The notes: generated by a model not told the origin, from the sequence alone. Counted from the first letter of the stretch, positions 1 through 8,504 are shown. The stretch: DNA of 64,000 nucleotides from Nocardioides rubriscoriae (GCF_008087085.1 NZ_VIYJ01000010.1:124001-188000); one strand, 5' to 3'. Made by a program: numbers and translations.

Positions 1-254
1 GTGTGCCGGCGGTCGACACCAACGGCGACGGCGTGCCCGACGCCCCGGCGCCGGGCTCGGGTGCGGTCGCAGGCAGTGGCGCGGTCGTCGACGGTGCGGT
101 CGCGGGCTCCCCGGTCGTGGCCACCACGCTCGACCCCGACGCCGATGCCGGCTCCTCCACGATGCTGCTGGTCCTCGTGGCCGGGCTGTTCCTCATCGCC
201 CTCGTCGTCCCGACCGTCGTCGGACGGGCCTCGCGTCGTGGCGGTGCGGCGTGA
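1..254 (+). CDS. C-terminal end of a membrane-anchored surface protein (5' partial)
   Basis: Only the last 83 or so codons are visible, and the gene runs off the left edge. The visible part has a Ca-binding-like loop (DTNGDGVPD, as in thrombospondin type 3 or dockerin loops), then an Ala/Gly/Val-rich linker. It ends in one hydrophobic helix (about STMLLVLVAGLFLIALVVP) and a short basic tail (GRASRRGG). This is the usual design of an exported protein held by a C-terminal membrane anchor. No LPxTG motif precedes the helix. The stop overlaps the GTG of the next gene (GTGA), so the two are probably translationally coupled. The function cannot be named from this fragment. Confidence 0.7.
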   Translation, partial: VPAVDTNGDGVPDAPAPGSGAVAGSGAVVDGAVAGSPVVATTLDPDADAGSSTMLLVLVAGLFLIALVVPTVVGRASRRGGAA

Positions 255-3088
255 GGGTCGCCCACCGCCGACGTGCCTCGCACGTCCTGCTCGCCCTGTC
301 GTTCGTCCTCGCGGGCGTGGCCGTGCTGGCGCCCGCCCTCCAGGGCGGGGCCCAGGCGGCCGAGGAGGGCTCGGTCACCCGCTCGGTCACCGCGACGCGG
401 TCGTTCACCGACGCCGACGGCAACACCACCGAGGTGTCGAGCAACACCGTCACGCTCACGGTCTCGCAGACGGCCAACCTGCGCGGACGCCAGGAGGTCC
501 ACGTGTCCTGGCGGGGCGCGGTCCCGACCGGCGGCATCGTCAACGACCCGCACTCCTCCGACGGCCGCAACCAGGAGTACCCCTTCGTGCTCCTGCAGTG
601 CCGCGGCGTCGACAGCGCGGGGGCGGTGCCCGCGGGCCAGGTCCGGCTCTCGCCGGAGACCTGCTGGACCCAGACCACCCCGGAGCGCTACCTCGCGGCC
701 GGCACCCCCACACCCGCCTGGCGCTTCGACTCCTTCGCCACGCCCGCCGACCGCGCCGCGGTGGTCGGGGCGCCGGCCGAGCTGCCCGCCGCCTGCCGCG
801 GCAGTGAGCCCTCCGCGGCCCGCTGGCTCCCGATCCGTTCGCTGAGCGGCGAGGTCTACTACGGCGGCCCCGACCCCGAGGGCGGCTGCGTCTCGCTGGC
901 CCCCGAGACCGACAACGCCGAGGCCGGCGCACTGCCCGCGAACACGACGTACGGCGTCACCGGCACCGACGGCACGGGGGAGACCGACTTCTCCGTGTGG
1001 ACCGCGGCCGAGAACGGCACGCTCGGCTGCACGGTCTCGGTGTCGTGCGCCCTGGTGGCGGTACCGATCGTCGGCCTGAGCTGCGACGCGTACGGGACCG
1101 CGCTGCCGGCCGGGCAGCCCCAGACCACCCGCACCGGCGTACCCCTGAGCGAGAGCCAGAAGGCCGCCGCCGACGCGTCCTGCCGACGCACCGGCGCCTA
1201 CCAGCCGGGCGAGCCCCGGACGAGCACGACCTCCGACCAGGCCGTGCGCGGCCAGCTGTGGTGGTCGGCGTCCAACTGGCGCAACCGGATCACGGTGCCG
1301 CTGCAGTTCGCCGCGACCGGCACGGTGTGCGACGCCAACACGACCGAGGCGCCGGTCGAGATCCTCGGCTCGGTCGTGCTCAACGAGCTCACCGCCTCGT
1401 GGCGGCCCACGTTCTGCACCCGCGACGACCTGTTCTCCTTCACCCACATCCAGCAGTCCGACGCCCTGGCCCGCACGCTGGTGGAGAGCGGTGAGCTCGA
1501 CGGCATCTTCAGCACCATCACCCCGGCTGACGGCTACACGCGCCCGGTGGTGCAGGCGCCGACCGCGTTCGGCGGGTTCGCGATCGCGTTCAACATCGAC
1601 GACACCTCGCAACGTCGGCGTACCCAGCTCAAGCTCGACGCCCGGCTGGTCGCCAAGCTGCTCACGAGCTCCTACCCGGCGATGGCGGTCGTGCGCGACA
1701 ACCACCCCAGCATCGGGGGCAACCCGCTCAACATCACCTTCGACCCCGAGTTCCAGGCGCTCAACCCGGGCCTCCCGGTGACCAGCAACGTGGAGGCGGC
1801 GGCCGCGCTGCAGATCTTCTCCTCCAACTCCGACCTGCTCCACGCCCTGACCTCGTGGATCGACGCCGACCCCGAGGCCCGGGCCTGGCTCGACGGCTAC
1901 GCCGACCCGTGGGGGATGACGGTCAACGAGGCCTACCGCCGCATCGACCTCCCGGTCGACTCCTGGCCGCTGCGCGACTCGTGGCTGGCGCCGGACTTCT
2001 ACAAGAACCAGAACCCCTGCTACGGCAACAGCCCCTCGCCGCTGCTGCAGCTCGTGCTCAACCCGGTGTCCAACCTCGGCACCGTGGTGACCGACATGCA
2101 GTACTCCACCTCGTCGGTGCTGACCGCCTGCCGCTTCGACGGCTCGGACCAGAACACGCTGTCCTTCAAGCAGCAGGGACGTCAGACCGTGGGCTACCGG
2201 TTCGTCCTGGGCCTGGTCACGCTCTCGGCGGCCGCGCGCTACAACCTGACGACCGCCGAGCTGCAGACGACCTCGAGCGTCGCGCCGCGCCAGCAGTTCA
2301 CCGACGCGACGGGCCGCACGTTCGTCAAGGGCGACACCGCCGGCCTGCAGGCCGCGGCCCGCCTGCTGAGCGCCGACCCCGACACCCGGTCGTGGTCGCT
2401 GGACTACGGCGCGCTGTCGAGCCAGGCGGGGGCGGCGGCCTACCCGGGGGCCATGCCGGTCTACACCGTCGTGCCCACGAGCGGTCTCGACGGCGCCGCC
2501 GCGACCAAGCTGGCCACGCTGCTCTGCTACGTCGACGGCGAGGGTCAGGTGTCCGGCACCGCCAACGGTCAGCTCCCCGCCGGCTACCTCCCCCTGACGC
2601 AGCCCAACGGGCTCGGCGCGCAGCGGGCCTACCTGCGCACCTCGATCGCAGCCGTGCGGGCGCAGACCGGGGCGACCCCCGCGCTCGACGCGGTCGCACC
2701 CGAGCACGACGTGGCCTGCGATTTCAGCTCGAAGCCGGTCGTGCCGACGCCCACCCCGACCCCGACCCCGACCCCGGACGCACCGCAGGCGCCCGCCGCC
2801 GTCGACCCCGCCGCCCCGGTCGTCGACGCCCCGGTGGCCCCCGACGCACCGACCAAGGCCGCCCCAACCCGGGCGGTGCCGGTGCAGGAGCAGGCCCCCG
2901 TGGAGGCGGCCCCGGTGCTGACCGCCGGCCAGACCTCGCTCTTCGGACGGCTCGGGCCCGGCGGGCTGCTCGTGCTGGCGCTGGCGACGGCGATCGCCGG
3001 CTCCCTGATGCGCTGGTACGACGTCGTGGCGGCCACGCTGGCGGCCCTGGCCGCCGGCCGCGGCACCAAGGGCGGGCGGCGCCGATGA
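251..3088 (+). CDS. Large secreted, membrane-anchored protein with probable solute-binding (PBP-like) region
   Basis: This is a 945-residue exported protein. Residues 1-37 form a signal peptide (basic MRVAHRRR, hydrophobic core, cleavage near AQA). The middle, very roughly residues 390-620, reads like a PstS-type solute-binding fold, with stretches such as SGELDGIFSTITPADGYTR and an A-F-N-I-D-D segment. A Pro/Thr stalk follows from about residue 830, with a run of TP dipeptides coded by repeated ccgacc units. A hydrophobic anchor sits near residues 905-930, and the end is basic (KGGRRR). There is no LPxTG signal. The GTG start overlaps the upstream stop, and the stop overlaps the ATG of the sortase-like gene. 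The solute-binding call is an inference from fold-like patterns; an adhesin or phosphate scavenger is equally open. Confidence 0.72.
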   Translation: MRVAHRRRASHVLLALSFVLAGVAVLAPALQGGAQAAEEGSVTRSVTATRSFTDADGNTTEVSSNTVTLTVSQTANLRGRQEVHVSWRGAVPTGGIVNDPHSSDGRNQEYPFVLLQCRGVDSAGAVPAGQVRLSPETCWTQTTPERYLAAGTPTPAWRFDSFATPADRAAVVGAPAELPAACRGSEPSAARWLPIRSLSGEVYYGGPDPEGGCVSLAPETDNAEAGALPANTTYGVTGTDGTGETDFSVWTAAENGTLGCTVSVSCALVAVPIVGLSCDAYGTALPAGQPQTTRTGVPLSESQKAAADASCRRTGAYQPGEPRTSTTSDQAVRGQLWWSASNWRNRITVPLQFAATGTVCDANTTEAPVEILGSVVLNELTASWRPTFCTRDDLFSFTHIQQSDALARTLVESGELDGIFSTITPADGYTRPVVQAPTAFGGFAIAFNIDDTSQRRRTQLKLDARLVAKLLTSSYPAMAVVRDNHPSIGGNPLNITFDPEFQALNPGLPVTSNVEAAAALQIFSSNSDLLHALTSWIDADPEARAWLDGYADPWGMTVNEAYRRIDLPVDSWPLRDSWLAPDFYKNQNPCYGNSPSPLLQLVLNPVSNLGTVVTDMQYSTSSVLTACRFDGSDQNTLSFKQQGRQTVGYRFVLGLVTLSAAARYNLTTAELQTTSSVAPRQQFTDATGRTFVKGDTAGLQAAARLLSADPDTRSWSLDYGALSSQAGAAAYPGAMPVYTVVPTSGLDGAAATKLATLLCYVDGEGQVSGTANGQLPAGYLPLTQPNGLGAQRAYLRTSIAAVRAQTGATPALDAVAPEHDVACDFSSKPVVPTPTPTPTPTPDAPQAPAAVDPAAPVVDAPVAPDAPTKAAPTRAVPVQEQAPVEAAPVLTAGQTSLFGRLGPGGLLVLALATAIAGSLMRWYDVVAATLAALAAGRGTKGGRRR

Positions 3089-3996
3089 GCGCGATGCTCG
3101 ACCTCCCCGCGCCCACGGTGCTGCGCACCGAGGCGATCGACTCCTCGCCCCCAGGCGGCGCCGTGCGCGACCGGGCCCGGTTCAGCGGCAGCACGATCCT
3201 GCTCGGCCTGTCGCTGGCGATGGTCTGGACGCTGGTCTACTTGACCGTCCTCAGCGGCTTCGAGCAGGCCCACACCCAGCACGGGCTCTACCAGCAGCTG
3301 CGCAGCGAGCTGGCCGAGGGCACCGCCCCGACGGCGGCGCCGATCCCGACCGGCGACCCCGTGGCGCTCCTCTCGGTCCCAGAGGCCGGCATCGACGACC
3401 TCGTCGTGGTCGAGGGCAGCCGCCCGGCCCAGCTGCAGGACGGTCCGGGGCACGTGCTCAGCACCGTGCTCCCCGGCCAGGTCGGGCTGACCTCGATCGC
3501 CGGCAAGAGCCTGAGCTTCGGTGCGCCGTTCAAGCGCATCGGCGAGCTCGGACGGGGCGACTCGATCACCGTCACCACCCAGCAGGGGGTCTTCGCCTAC
3601 CAGGTGATCGGGCCCCGCCGCGACGGCGACCCGGTGCCGGCGGCCCTGCTCGCCGGCGACCAGGGGGTGCTGACGCTGCTGTCCGCCGACCGCGGAGCCA
3701 TCTCGGCGGGCAGCACCCTCTACGTCGACGCCGTGCTGGTCGGCGACCCCGCCGTCGCCGGCACCCGCGCCGCCAGCGACCCCGACGCCCGCCTGATGGA
3801 GTCCGGCACCGACGTCACCACGCTGGCCCTCCTCGTGCTGGCGCTGCAGCTGTTCGTCGGCGCGCTCGCGGCGTTCAGCTGGGCCTGGCACCGCTGGTCG
3901 CCCACCGCGACCTGGATCGCCGTGGGGCCGTGCGTCCTGGGCGCTGCCTGGCTGGTCTCCACCGTCGGGACCCGGCTGCTGCCGGGTCTGGTCTGA
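3085..3996 (+). CDS. Sortase-family membrane protein lacking catalytic residues (pseudo-sortase)
   Basis: This is a 303-residue protein with an N-terminal helix (about 36-56), a sortase-like beta domain (about 92-220) and two C-terminal helices (about 246-268 and 274-297). The layout matches actinobacterial class E/F sortases: PGHVLSTVLPGQVG, then SFGAPFKRIGELGRGDSITV, then GVFAYQV, then GVLTLLSADRG. The catalytic His expected in an AGH motif is K141 (AGKS). The catalytic Cys expected at the end of LTLTTC is A201 (LTLLSA). No Arg stands at the usual place near residues 208-213. It should therefore fold like a sortase but not transpeptidate. The ATGA overlap ties it to the anchored protein upstream, which also lacks a sorting motif. 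A structural or chaperone role is a guess. Confidence 0.75.
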   Translation: MSAMLDLPAPTVLRTEAIDSSPPGGAVRDRARFSGSTILLGLSLAMVWTLVYLTVLSGFEQAHTQHGLYQQLRSELAEGTAPTAAPIPTGDPVALLSVPEAGIDDLVVVEGSRPAQLQDGPGHVLSTVLPGQVGLTSIAGKSLSFGAPFKRIGELGRGDSITVTTQQGVFAYQVIGPRRDGDPVPAALLAGDQGVLTLLSADRGAISAGSTLYVDAVLVGDPAVAGTRAASDPDARLMESGTDVTTLALLVLALQLFVGALAAFSWAWHRWSPTATWIAVGPCVLGAAWLVSTVGTRLLPGLV

Positions 3997-4075
3997 GGTC
4001 CGCTGCACGCGGTCGGACCCCTCCTACGTCCCTGCTCCATAACTCCGGTTCTTCACTACAGAAAGAGGAATTAAG

Positions 4076-5371
4076 ATGTTCCACCGTCACACGAGCCTGG
4101 CGGCCGCCACGGTCGCCCTGACCGTCGGCGCCCTGGTGCTGTCGCACTCACCCGCCGAGGCCGACTTCTCCCCGCAGCCCAAGGACGTCGTGTCCACGGG
4201 CTCCGACATCATCCAGAACTCGTTCAACTTCCTCGCCGACGGCTACCACGAGCTGCCGGGCTACAACACGGCCGGCAACCGCTACCGCTTCGTCAACTTC
4301 GACTCCTCGGGCGACGCGCAGGGGCGTAGCGCCTTCACCGACCCGCGGCTGCTCCCGACGACCGACGTCGGTGGGGAGAAGTACATCAAGCAGAGCGACC
4401 TGCGCCTGCTCAACCCGACGATCTCGCTGCGGGCGGGCCAGGACCTCGTGGTCCGTCCCAGCGGCGGTGGCGCCGGTGGGCGCGACGCCATCCTCAACGA
4501 CAACCTGGGCTGGATCGACGTCGGCCGCAGCCCCGACCCGCTCAACGCCAACCACCAGAACACGGCGCAGACCAACCTGGGCACCAAGCTCTACCGGATC
4601 CAGATCGCGACCGACCGCCAGCTGATCGCGGCGGCGACCACCACCAACGCGCCGGCCACCCTCGACGCGGGCACGATCCTGAAGATCTACAAGGGCGAGA
4701 TCACCACCTGGGGCCAGATCCCCGGCTACAGCGGCGCCAACGCCGCCGAGACGATCATCCCGCTGATCCTGCCCACCGACGCCGGCATGTGGAACACGTT
4801 CGTCAGCAACGTCGGCAAGCAGAACCCGGGCGCCGGGGTCACCAGCGGCACGCTGCGCGCCAACCCCAACAGCATCCAGGTCCAGCAGAACGACCCGACC
4901 GCCATCACCAACCTGCCCGAGGCCCAGCGCCGCAACGCGATCGTGCCCTTCCCGCGGGGCCGGTTCCGCACCCTCAACAGCGGCTACTACACGCAGACCA
5001 AGGAGCTGGAGGGCACCCTCGCGGTACCGAAGACCAACCTCTACAACTCCGACCCCGGTCACCGCACTCCGGCCAACGCCGGAGGCATCCAGCTCCTCGA
5101 CGGCGACAGCAACAGCGACGTGGCCTCGCCGACCGCGCCGTACGGCGGCAACTTCGCCTACAACGCGATCGTCCGCGAGACCGACCTGACCAGCACCACG
5201 CCCTGGCAGCCCGGCAGCACCCTCAACTGGGTGCAGGCGCTGTTCTACAACCCCGACGGTCCGGCGCCCTTCGTGCGCACGCCCGCCGGTGAGGCGCTGC
5301 TGACCGCGGCCGGCGTGACCCCGGACTACCACGTGTTCGGCACCGACAACGCCGAGATCGAGCTGGGCTGA
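4076..5371 (+). CDS. PstS-like secreted substrate-binding protein
   Basis: This is a 431-residue secreted protein. Residues 1-30 are a signal peptide ending near AEA, with no lipobox, so it is either released or held by partners. The mature start carries VSTGSDIIQNSFNFLADG, like the VGSDTT-type anion-binding segment of phosphate-binding PBP domains. A later stretch, TILKIYKGEITTWGQIPGY, closely resembles the PstS signature around I-Y-x-G-x-I-x-x-W. It likely binds phosphate or a related oxyanion outside the membrane. A strong ribosome site (AGAGGAA, 4064-4070) lies five bases before the ATG. The 79-base gap before it is unusually AT-rich for this genome and may hold a promoter. A PstB-like gene lies about 2.1 kb downstream. 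Confidence 0.78.
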   Translation: MFHRHTSLAAATVALTVGALVLSHSPAEADFSPQPKDVVSTGSDIIQNSFNFLADGYHELPGYNTAGNRYRFVNFDSSGDAQGRSAFTDPRLLPTTDVGGEKYIKQSDLRLLNPTISLRAGQDLVVRPSGGGAGGRDAILNDNLGWIDVGRSPDPLNANHQNTAQTNLGTKLYRIQIATDRQLIAAATTTNAPATLDAGTILKIYKGEITTWGQIPGYSGANAAETIIPLILPTDAGMWNTFVSNVGKQNPGAGVTSGTLRANPNSIQVQQNDPTAITNLPEAQRRNAIVPFPRGRFRTLNSGYYTQTKELEGTLAVPKTNLYNSDPGHRTPANAGGIQLLDGDSNSDVASPTAPYGGNFAYNAIVRETDLTSTTPWQPGSTLNWVQALFYNPDGPAPFVRTPAGEALLTAAGVTPDYHVFGTDNAEIELG

Positions 5372-5396
5372 CCCCGCGGGCCGGCAGGAGACACTG

Positions 5397-6077
5397 ATGA
5401 CCGACACCGTGACCCGGCCCCGGCCCCGGCCGTGGCCCCGGCCGTGGGCGCCCGGCCCGCGGACCGGGCGGGGCCGACCGCTGGTCCTGCTCGTGGCGGG
5501 CGCCGTGCTCGTCCTGGGTCTCGCGGTGGTCGCCTGGCGGGCCGTTGCCGACGACCACCGGGGCGCGGAGGGTGGCGCTGCCACCGTCCCGTACGACGAC
5601 CCGCAGGCGGCCGGGGGGATCACCCTGTGCTCCGACGACGGCACCGCCGTCACCGGGGGCAGCATCGACGACCGCCCGTTCGCGGACCTCGCGGTGGGGG
5701 AGACCGGGCTCCCGGGCACCCTCGACCCCGCGGGGGCCGTCGCGACGCTGTTCGGCTACCAGCCCCGCGCGGGGGTGGGGGCCGACGAGTTCAGCGGGAT
5801 CCCGCTGACGGCAGCCGGCACGGTCGTCGACCCGCAGCAGCCCACTGTCCGCGTGACCGACCAGGTCTACTCGGTGGGCGACTTCGTCGCGGCCTTCCCG
5901 GCCACCGACGACGGGTTCGTCCAGCTGCGGCTCTACCTCGGCACGCCCGAGGCGGGCACCCTCACCGAGAGCTCCTACGACACCGCCGACCTGCGCGTCG
6001 ACGGTGACCGGTGGGAGCTGGTCCACGGGGGCTCCGCTTCCTGCTCCGCCGCCGCGTCTCTCGTGCCCTCCCCCTGA
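5397..6077 (+). CDS. Single-pass membrane protein with a secreted domain shared with the next gene
   Basis: This is a 226-residue protein with an odd Pro-Arg-Trp N terminus (PRPRPWPRPWAPGPR), one hydrophobic helix (about 30-48, LVLLVAGAVLVLGLAVVAW) and an exported domain. I recognise no named family. Residues about 75-212 resemble residues about 60-197 of the next protein. Both end in the pattern Y-S-[VL]-x-D, a Pro-containing turn, D-x-F-V, L-R-L, then Y-x-x-A-x-L-x-V-x-G-x-x-W. An AGGAG site lies seven bases before the ATG, 25 bases after the PstS-like stop, so the genes are probably co-transcribed. The topology is N-in with the C-terminal domain outside. The role is unknown; a partner of the binding protein is a reasonable guess. 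Confidence 0.7.
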   Translation: MTDTVTRPRPRPWPRPWAPGPRTGRGRPLVLLVAGAVLVLGLAVVAWRAVADDHRGAEGGAATVPYDDPQAAGGITLCSDDGTAVTGGSIDDRPFADLAVGETGLPGTLDPAGAVATLFGYQPRAGVGADEFSGIPLTAAGTVVDPQQPTVRVTDQVYSVGDFVAAFPATDDGFVQLRLYLGTPEAGTLTESSYDTADLRVDGDRWELVHGGSASCSAAASLVPSP

Positions 6078-6125
6078 CCGGCCCGTCGAGCCCTCAGACC
6101 ACTTCGACCCACTCCAGGAGAACAG

Positions 6126-7367
6126 ATGAACGTCCGACCCAAGAAGACGTTGCTCGCCGCGTCGGCCCTCGCCATGGCGGTCGCCGCCACCGGTGTCGCC
6201 GGTGTGGCGGCCGGAGCCGGCTCCGCCGGCCGCGACGCGAGCGACTGGTACACCGGGGCGAACGCCACGGTGCCCGACGCCAACAAGACCGCGGTGCCGC
6301 TCAAGCTCTACGACGCCGCCGGCAACCAGGTCACCACCGGCAGCACGACGGCGCCGCTGGCGACCTACGTCGCCGCCGACACCGCCGTGCGGGCCGACGA
6401 CCAGTTCGCCAGCCTCTTGGTGCACCTGCCGCTGAAGAGCACCGCTCCGGGCGCGTGGCCCGGGGTCCAGGCCTCCGGCACCGACAAGTTCACCGGCGCC
6501 GGGGCCGTCACGGCCCCCGCGTCGCTGAGCGGCAAGCCGTTCGTGCGCACCGCCGGCGGCTACTCGCTGGCCGACGTGGCGGGCAACCTGCCCAACCCCG
6601 AGTCGGCCAGCGACAGCTTCGTCGGCGTCTACGAGCTGCGGCTGCGCACCAGCTCGGCGACCGCGGGCGTGGCCGACCAGTACGCCGCGACGTACCTCAA
6701 GGTCAGTGGCAGCACCTGGACGGTCACCACCGCCCCGGTCCTCGGGGGTGACGGGCCCGACCCGCAGCCGGTCTCCACCACGGTCGCGCCGACGTGGCCC
6801 GCCCGGATCACCTACGGCACCGCCGCCAACGTCGCGGTCACGGTCAGCCCGGCCTCCGGCACCGCCACGCCGACCGGGACCGTCCGCCTGGTCACGGGGT
6901 CGACGACCCTGAGTCAGACCACGCTGTCGGCGTCCGGCACCGCGACCCTGCCGATCTCCCGCACCGCCCTGGTGCCGGGCTCCCGGGTGCTCAAGGTCGT
7001 CTACGACGGCTCCACGGGCGCGTTCACCGGCTCGGAGTCGGCGCCGCGCACCTACGCGGTGGCCAAGGCAGCGCCGGGCCGACCGACGTTCAAGGCGACG
7101 AAGGTCCCGACGTCCACCAGGACCGGCAAGGCGACCCTCACCGTGCCGACCCCTGCAGGGTTGGCCAAGGCGGCGGGCAAGGCCGTGGTGACGATCAAGA
7201 AGGCCGGGTCGACCAAGAAGGTGACGGCCACGATCGCTGCCGGCGCCGGGAGCGTCACCCTGCCCAAGCTGGCCCCGGGCACCTGGACGGTCACGGTGAG
7301 CTTCCAGGGGAGCACCTTCTACCTGCCGTCGACGTCCACGGCGTACCGGTTGCGGACAAAGGGCTAG
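6126..7367 (+). CDS. Secreted protein with an unnamed N-terminal domain and Ig-like repeats
   Basis: This is a 413-residue secreted protein. The signal peptide covers about 1-36 (basic MNVRPKK, then an Ala/Val-rich core). Residues about 60-197 resemble the domain in the preceding gene. From about 215 there are two bacterial Ig-like domains. The first shows the typical sequence SGTATPTGTVRLVTGSTTL and ends near KVVYDGSTGAFTGSES. The second, near 325-413, is Lys-rich (VTIKKAGSTKKVTATIAAG) and ends GSTFYLPSTS. Such repeats usually act as spacers or adhesive modules in the wall. The ATG follows an AGGAGAAC site. A perfect hairpin just downstream (7397-7431) separates it from the PstB-like gene. 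Confidence 0.75.
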   Translation: MNVRPKKTLLAASALAMAVAATGVAGVAAGAGSAGRDASDWYTGANATVPDANKTAVPLKLYDAAGNQVTTGSTTAPLATYVAADTAVRADDQFASLLVHLPLKSTAPGAWPGVQASGTDKFTGAGAVTAPASLSGKPFVRTAGGYSLADVAGNLPNPESASDSFVGVYELRLRTSSATAGVADQYAATYLKVSGSTWTVTTAPVLGGDGPDPQPVSTTVAPTWPARITYGTAANVAVTVSPASGTATPTGTVRLVTGSTTLSQTTLSASGTATLPISRTALVPGSRVLKVVYDGSTGAFTGSESAPRTYAVAKAAPGRPTFKATKVPTSTRTGKATLTVPTPAGLAKAAGKAVVTIKKAGSTKKVTATIAAGAGSVTLPKLAPGTWTVTVSFQGSTFYLPSTSTAYRLRTKG

Positions 7368-7396
7368 TAAGTCCAGTAGATTGAGCACGATTGACC

Positions 7397-7431
7397 CTGT
7401 GGTGCCGGTGGTGACCCCACCGGCACCACAG
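7397..7431 (+). terminator. Perfect 15-bp hairpin between the Ig-like gene and pstB
   Basis: The arms CTGTGGTGCCGGTGG (7397-7411) and CCACCGGCACCACAG (7417-7431) are perfectly complementary around a TGACC loop. No T-run follows, so it may terminate only partly, or it may protect the upstream mRNA and lower expression of the ATPase gene. Confidence 0.65.
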
Positions 7432-7488
7432 CGTCCGAGGGCAGCCCGGAGCGGGCGCCCCACCAGGCCGTACCAGAAGGAGAGCGCG

Positions 7489-8346
7489 ATGAGCGCCCAG
7501 CAGATCGACGCGACACCCCAGCCCCTGGCCCCGACCCCCGGCCCGACCCCCGGCCCGGTCGACGTCCCGGCGACCGCCGGGCTGAAGGCCGAGCGCGTCT
7601 CGGCGTGGTTCGGCCAGCGCAAGGTGCTCGACCGCGTCAGCCTTGACATGCCCGCCGGGCAGGTGACCGCGCTGATCGGTCCGTCCGGCTGCGGCAAGTC
7701 GACGTTCCTGCGCATCCTCAACCGGATGCACGAGCTGGTGCCCGGTGCCCAGCTCGCCGGGGAGGTGCGCCTCGACGGCGACGACATCTACGCCCCGCAG
7801 CGCCGGCTGACCGACGCCCGCAAGGCGATCGGCATGGTCTTCCAGAAGCCCAACCCGTTCCCCGCGATGTCGATCCAGGACAACGTGCTGGCCGGGCTGA
7901 AGATCACCGGCACCAAGATCGCCAAGTCCGAGCGCGACGCCCTCACCGAGGAGTCCCTGACGCGGGCCGGGCTCTGGCTCGAGGTCAAGGACCGCCTGCG
8001 CCAGCCCGGGTCCGCGCTGTCCGGCGGCCAGCAGCAGCGGCTGTGCATCGCCCGCTCGCTCGCGGTGCGCCCGCGGGTGCTGCTGATGGACGAGCCCTGC
8101 TCGGCCCTCGACCCCACCTCGACCCGCGTGGTCGAGGAGACCATCACCCAGATCGCGCAGGACGTGACCATCGTGATCGTCACCCACAACATGCAGCAGG
8201 CCCAGCGGGTCTCCGACCAGTGCGCGTTCTTCCTCGCCGCGCACGGCACGCCCGGGGTGATCGTCGAGCACGGTCCCACCGACGTGATCTTCGACAGCCC
8301 GCAGGACCAGCGCACCTCCGACTACGTCAACGGCCGCTTCGGCTAG
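7489..8346 (+). CDS. pstB: PstB-like phosphate-type ABC transporter ATPase
   Basis: This is a 285-residue ATPase. Walker A is GPSGCGKST (about 64-72), the PstB-typical Q-loop is GMVFQKPNPFP, the signature is LSGGQQQR (about 177) and Walker B is RVLLMDEP. The switch His lies in VIVTHNMQQAQRVSD, again PstB-like. It would energise phosphate-type import with PstC and PstA, but neither is in the window. I chose the ATG at 7489 because AAGGAGAG sits just upstream. A TTG at 7381 is open in frame, but that reading would run through the hairpin at 7397-7431. The first 30 residues are a Pro/Thr-rich extension unusual for PstB. Confidence 0.88.
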   Translation: MSAQQIDATPQPLAPTPGPTPGPVDVPATAGLKAERVSAWFGQRKVLDRVSLDMPAGQVTALIGPSGCGKSTFLRILNRMHELVPGAQLAGEVRLDGDDIYAPQRRLTDARKAIGMVFQKPNPFPAMSIQDNVLAGLKITGTKIAKSERDALTEESLTRAGLWLEVKDRLRQPGSALSGGQQQRLCIARSLAVRPRVLLMDEPCSALDPTSTRVVEETITQIAQDVTIVIVTHNMQQAQRVSDQCAFFLAAHGTPGVIVEHGPTDVIFDSPQDQRTSDYVNGRFG

Positions 8347-8395
8347 GTGCTTTGGCCGCCTCCGGCCTCCCGGGGCTCGCTGCCGGACCGGGCCA

Positions 8396-8437
8396 CACGG
8401 TGGTCGAGGAGGTTGCGCTAGCAACCGTCACGAGACC
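8396..8437 (+). repeat. Intergenic palindromic repeat, family 1, copy 1
   Basis: It starts CACGGTGGTCGAGGAGG and ends CAACCGTCACGAGACC, with an inner hairpin GGTTGC-GCTA-GCAACC. The same element recurs near 36.4, 39.6 and 53.7 kb, always between genes. Here it lies between pstB and the permease gene. Confidence 0.8.
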
Positions 8438-8504
8438 ATCCAGCCGCAGGAACAGGTCGACTCGGCCACAGGATGGGGTGAGCACCCCGGGAAGGCGGTC
8501 GTCG

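Noticed and set aside
251..3088. LPxTG sorting signal for a sortase substrate
   Set aside because: I searched the C-terminal stalk and anchor; no LPxTG or close variant precedes the hydrophobic helix.
2629..4008. Minus-strand open frame opposite the sortase-like gene
   Set aside because: It has Gly/Arg/Asp-rich low-complexity content, no ribosome site and no domain; it is a reverse-frame artefact of high GC.
7381..7488. Longer pstB reading from TTG at 7381
   Set aside because: It would translate through a perfect hairpin and add a non-conserved extension, whereas AAGGAGAG precedes the ATG at 7489.
5223..7787. Very long open frame (854 codons) on the minus strand
   Set aside because: It lies antisense to three plausible plus-strand genes with signal peptides and ribosome sites. 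Its product is low-complexity Gly/Arg/Val, as expected from a reverse frame in GC-rich DNA.
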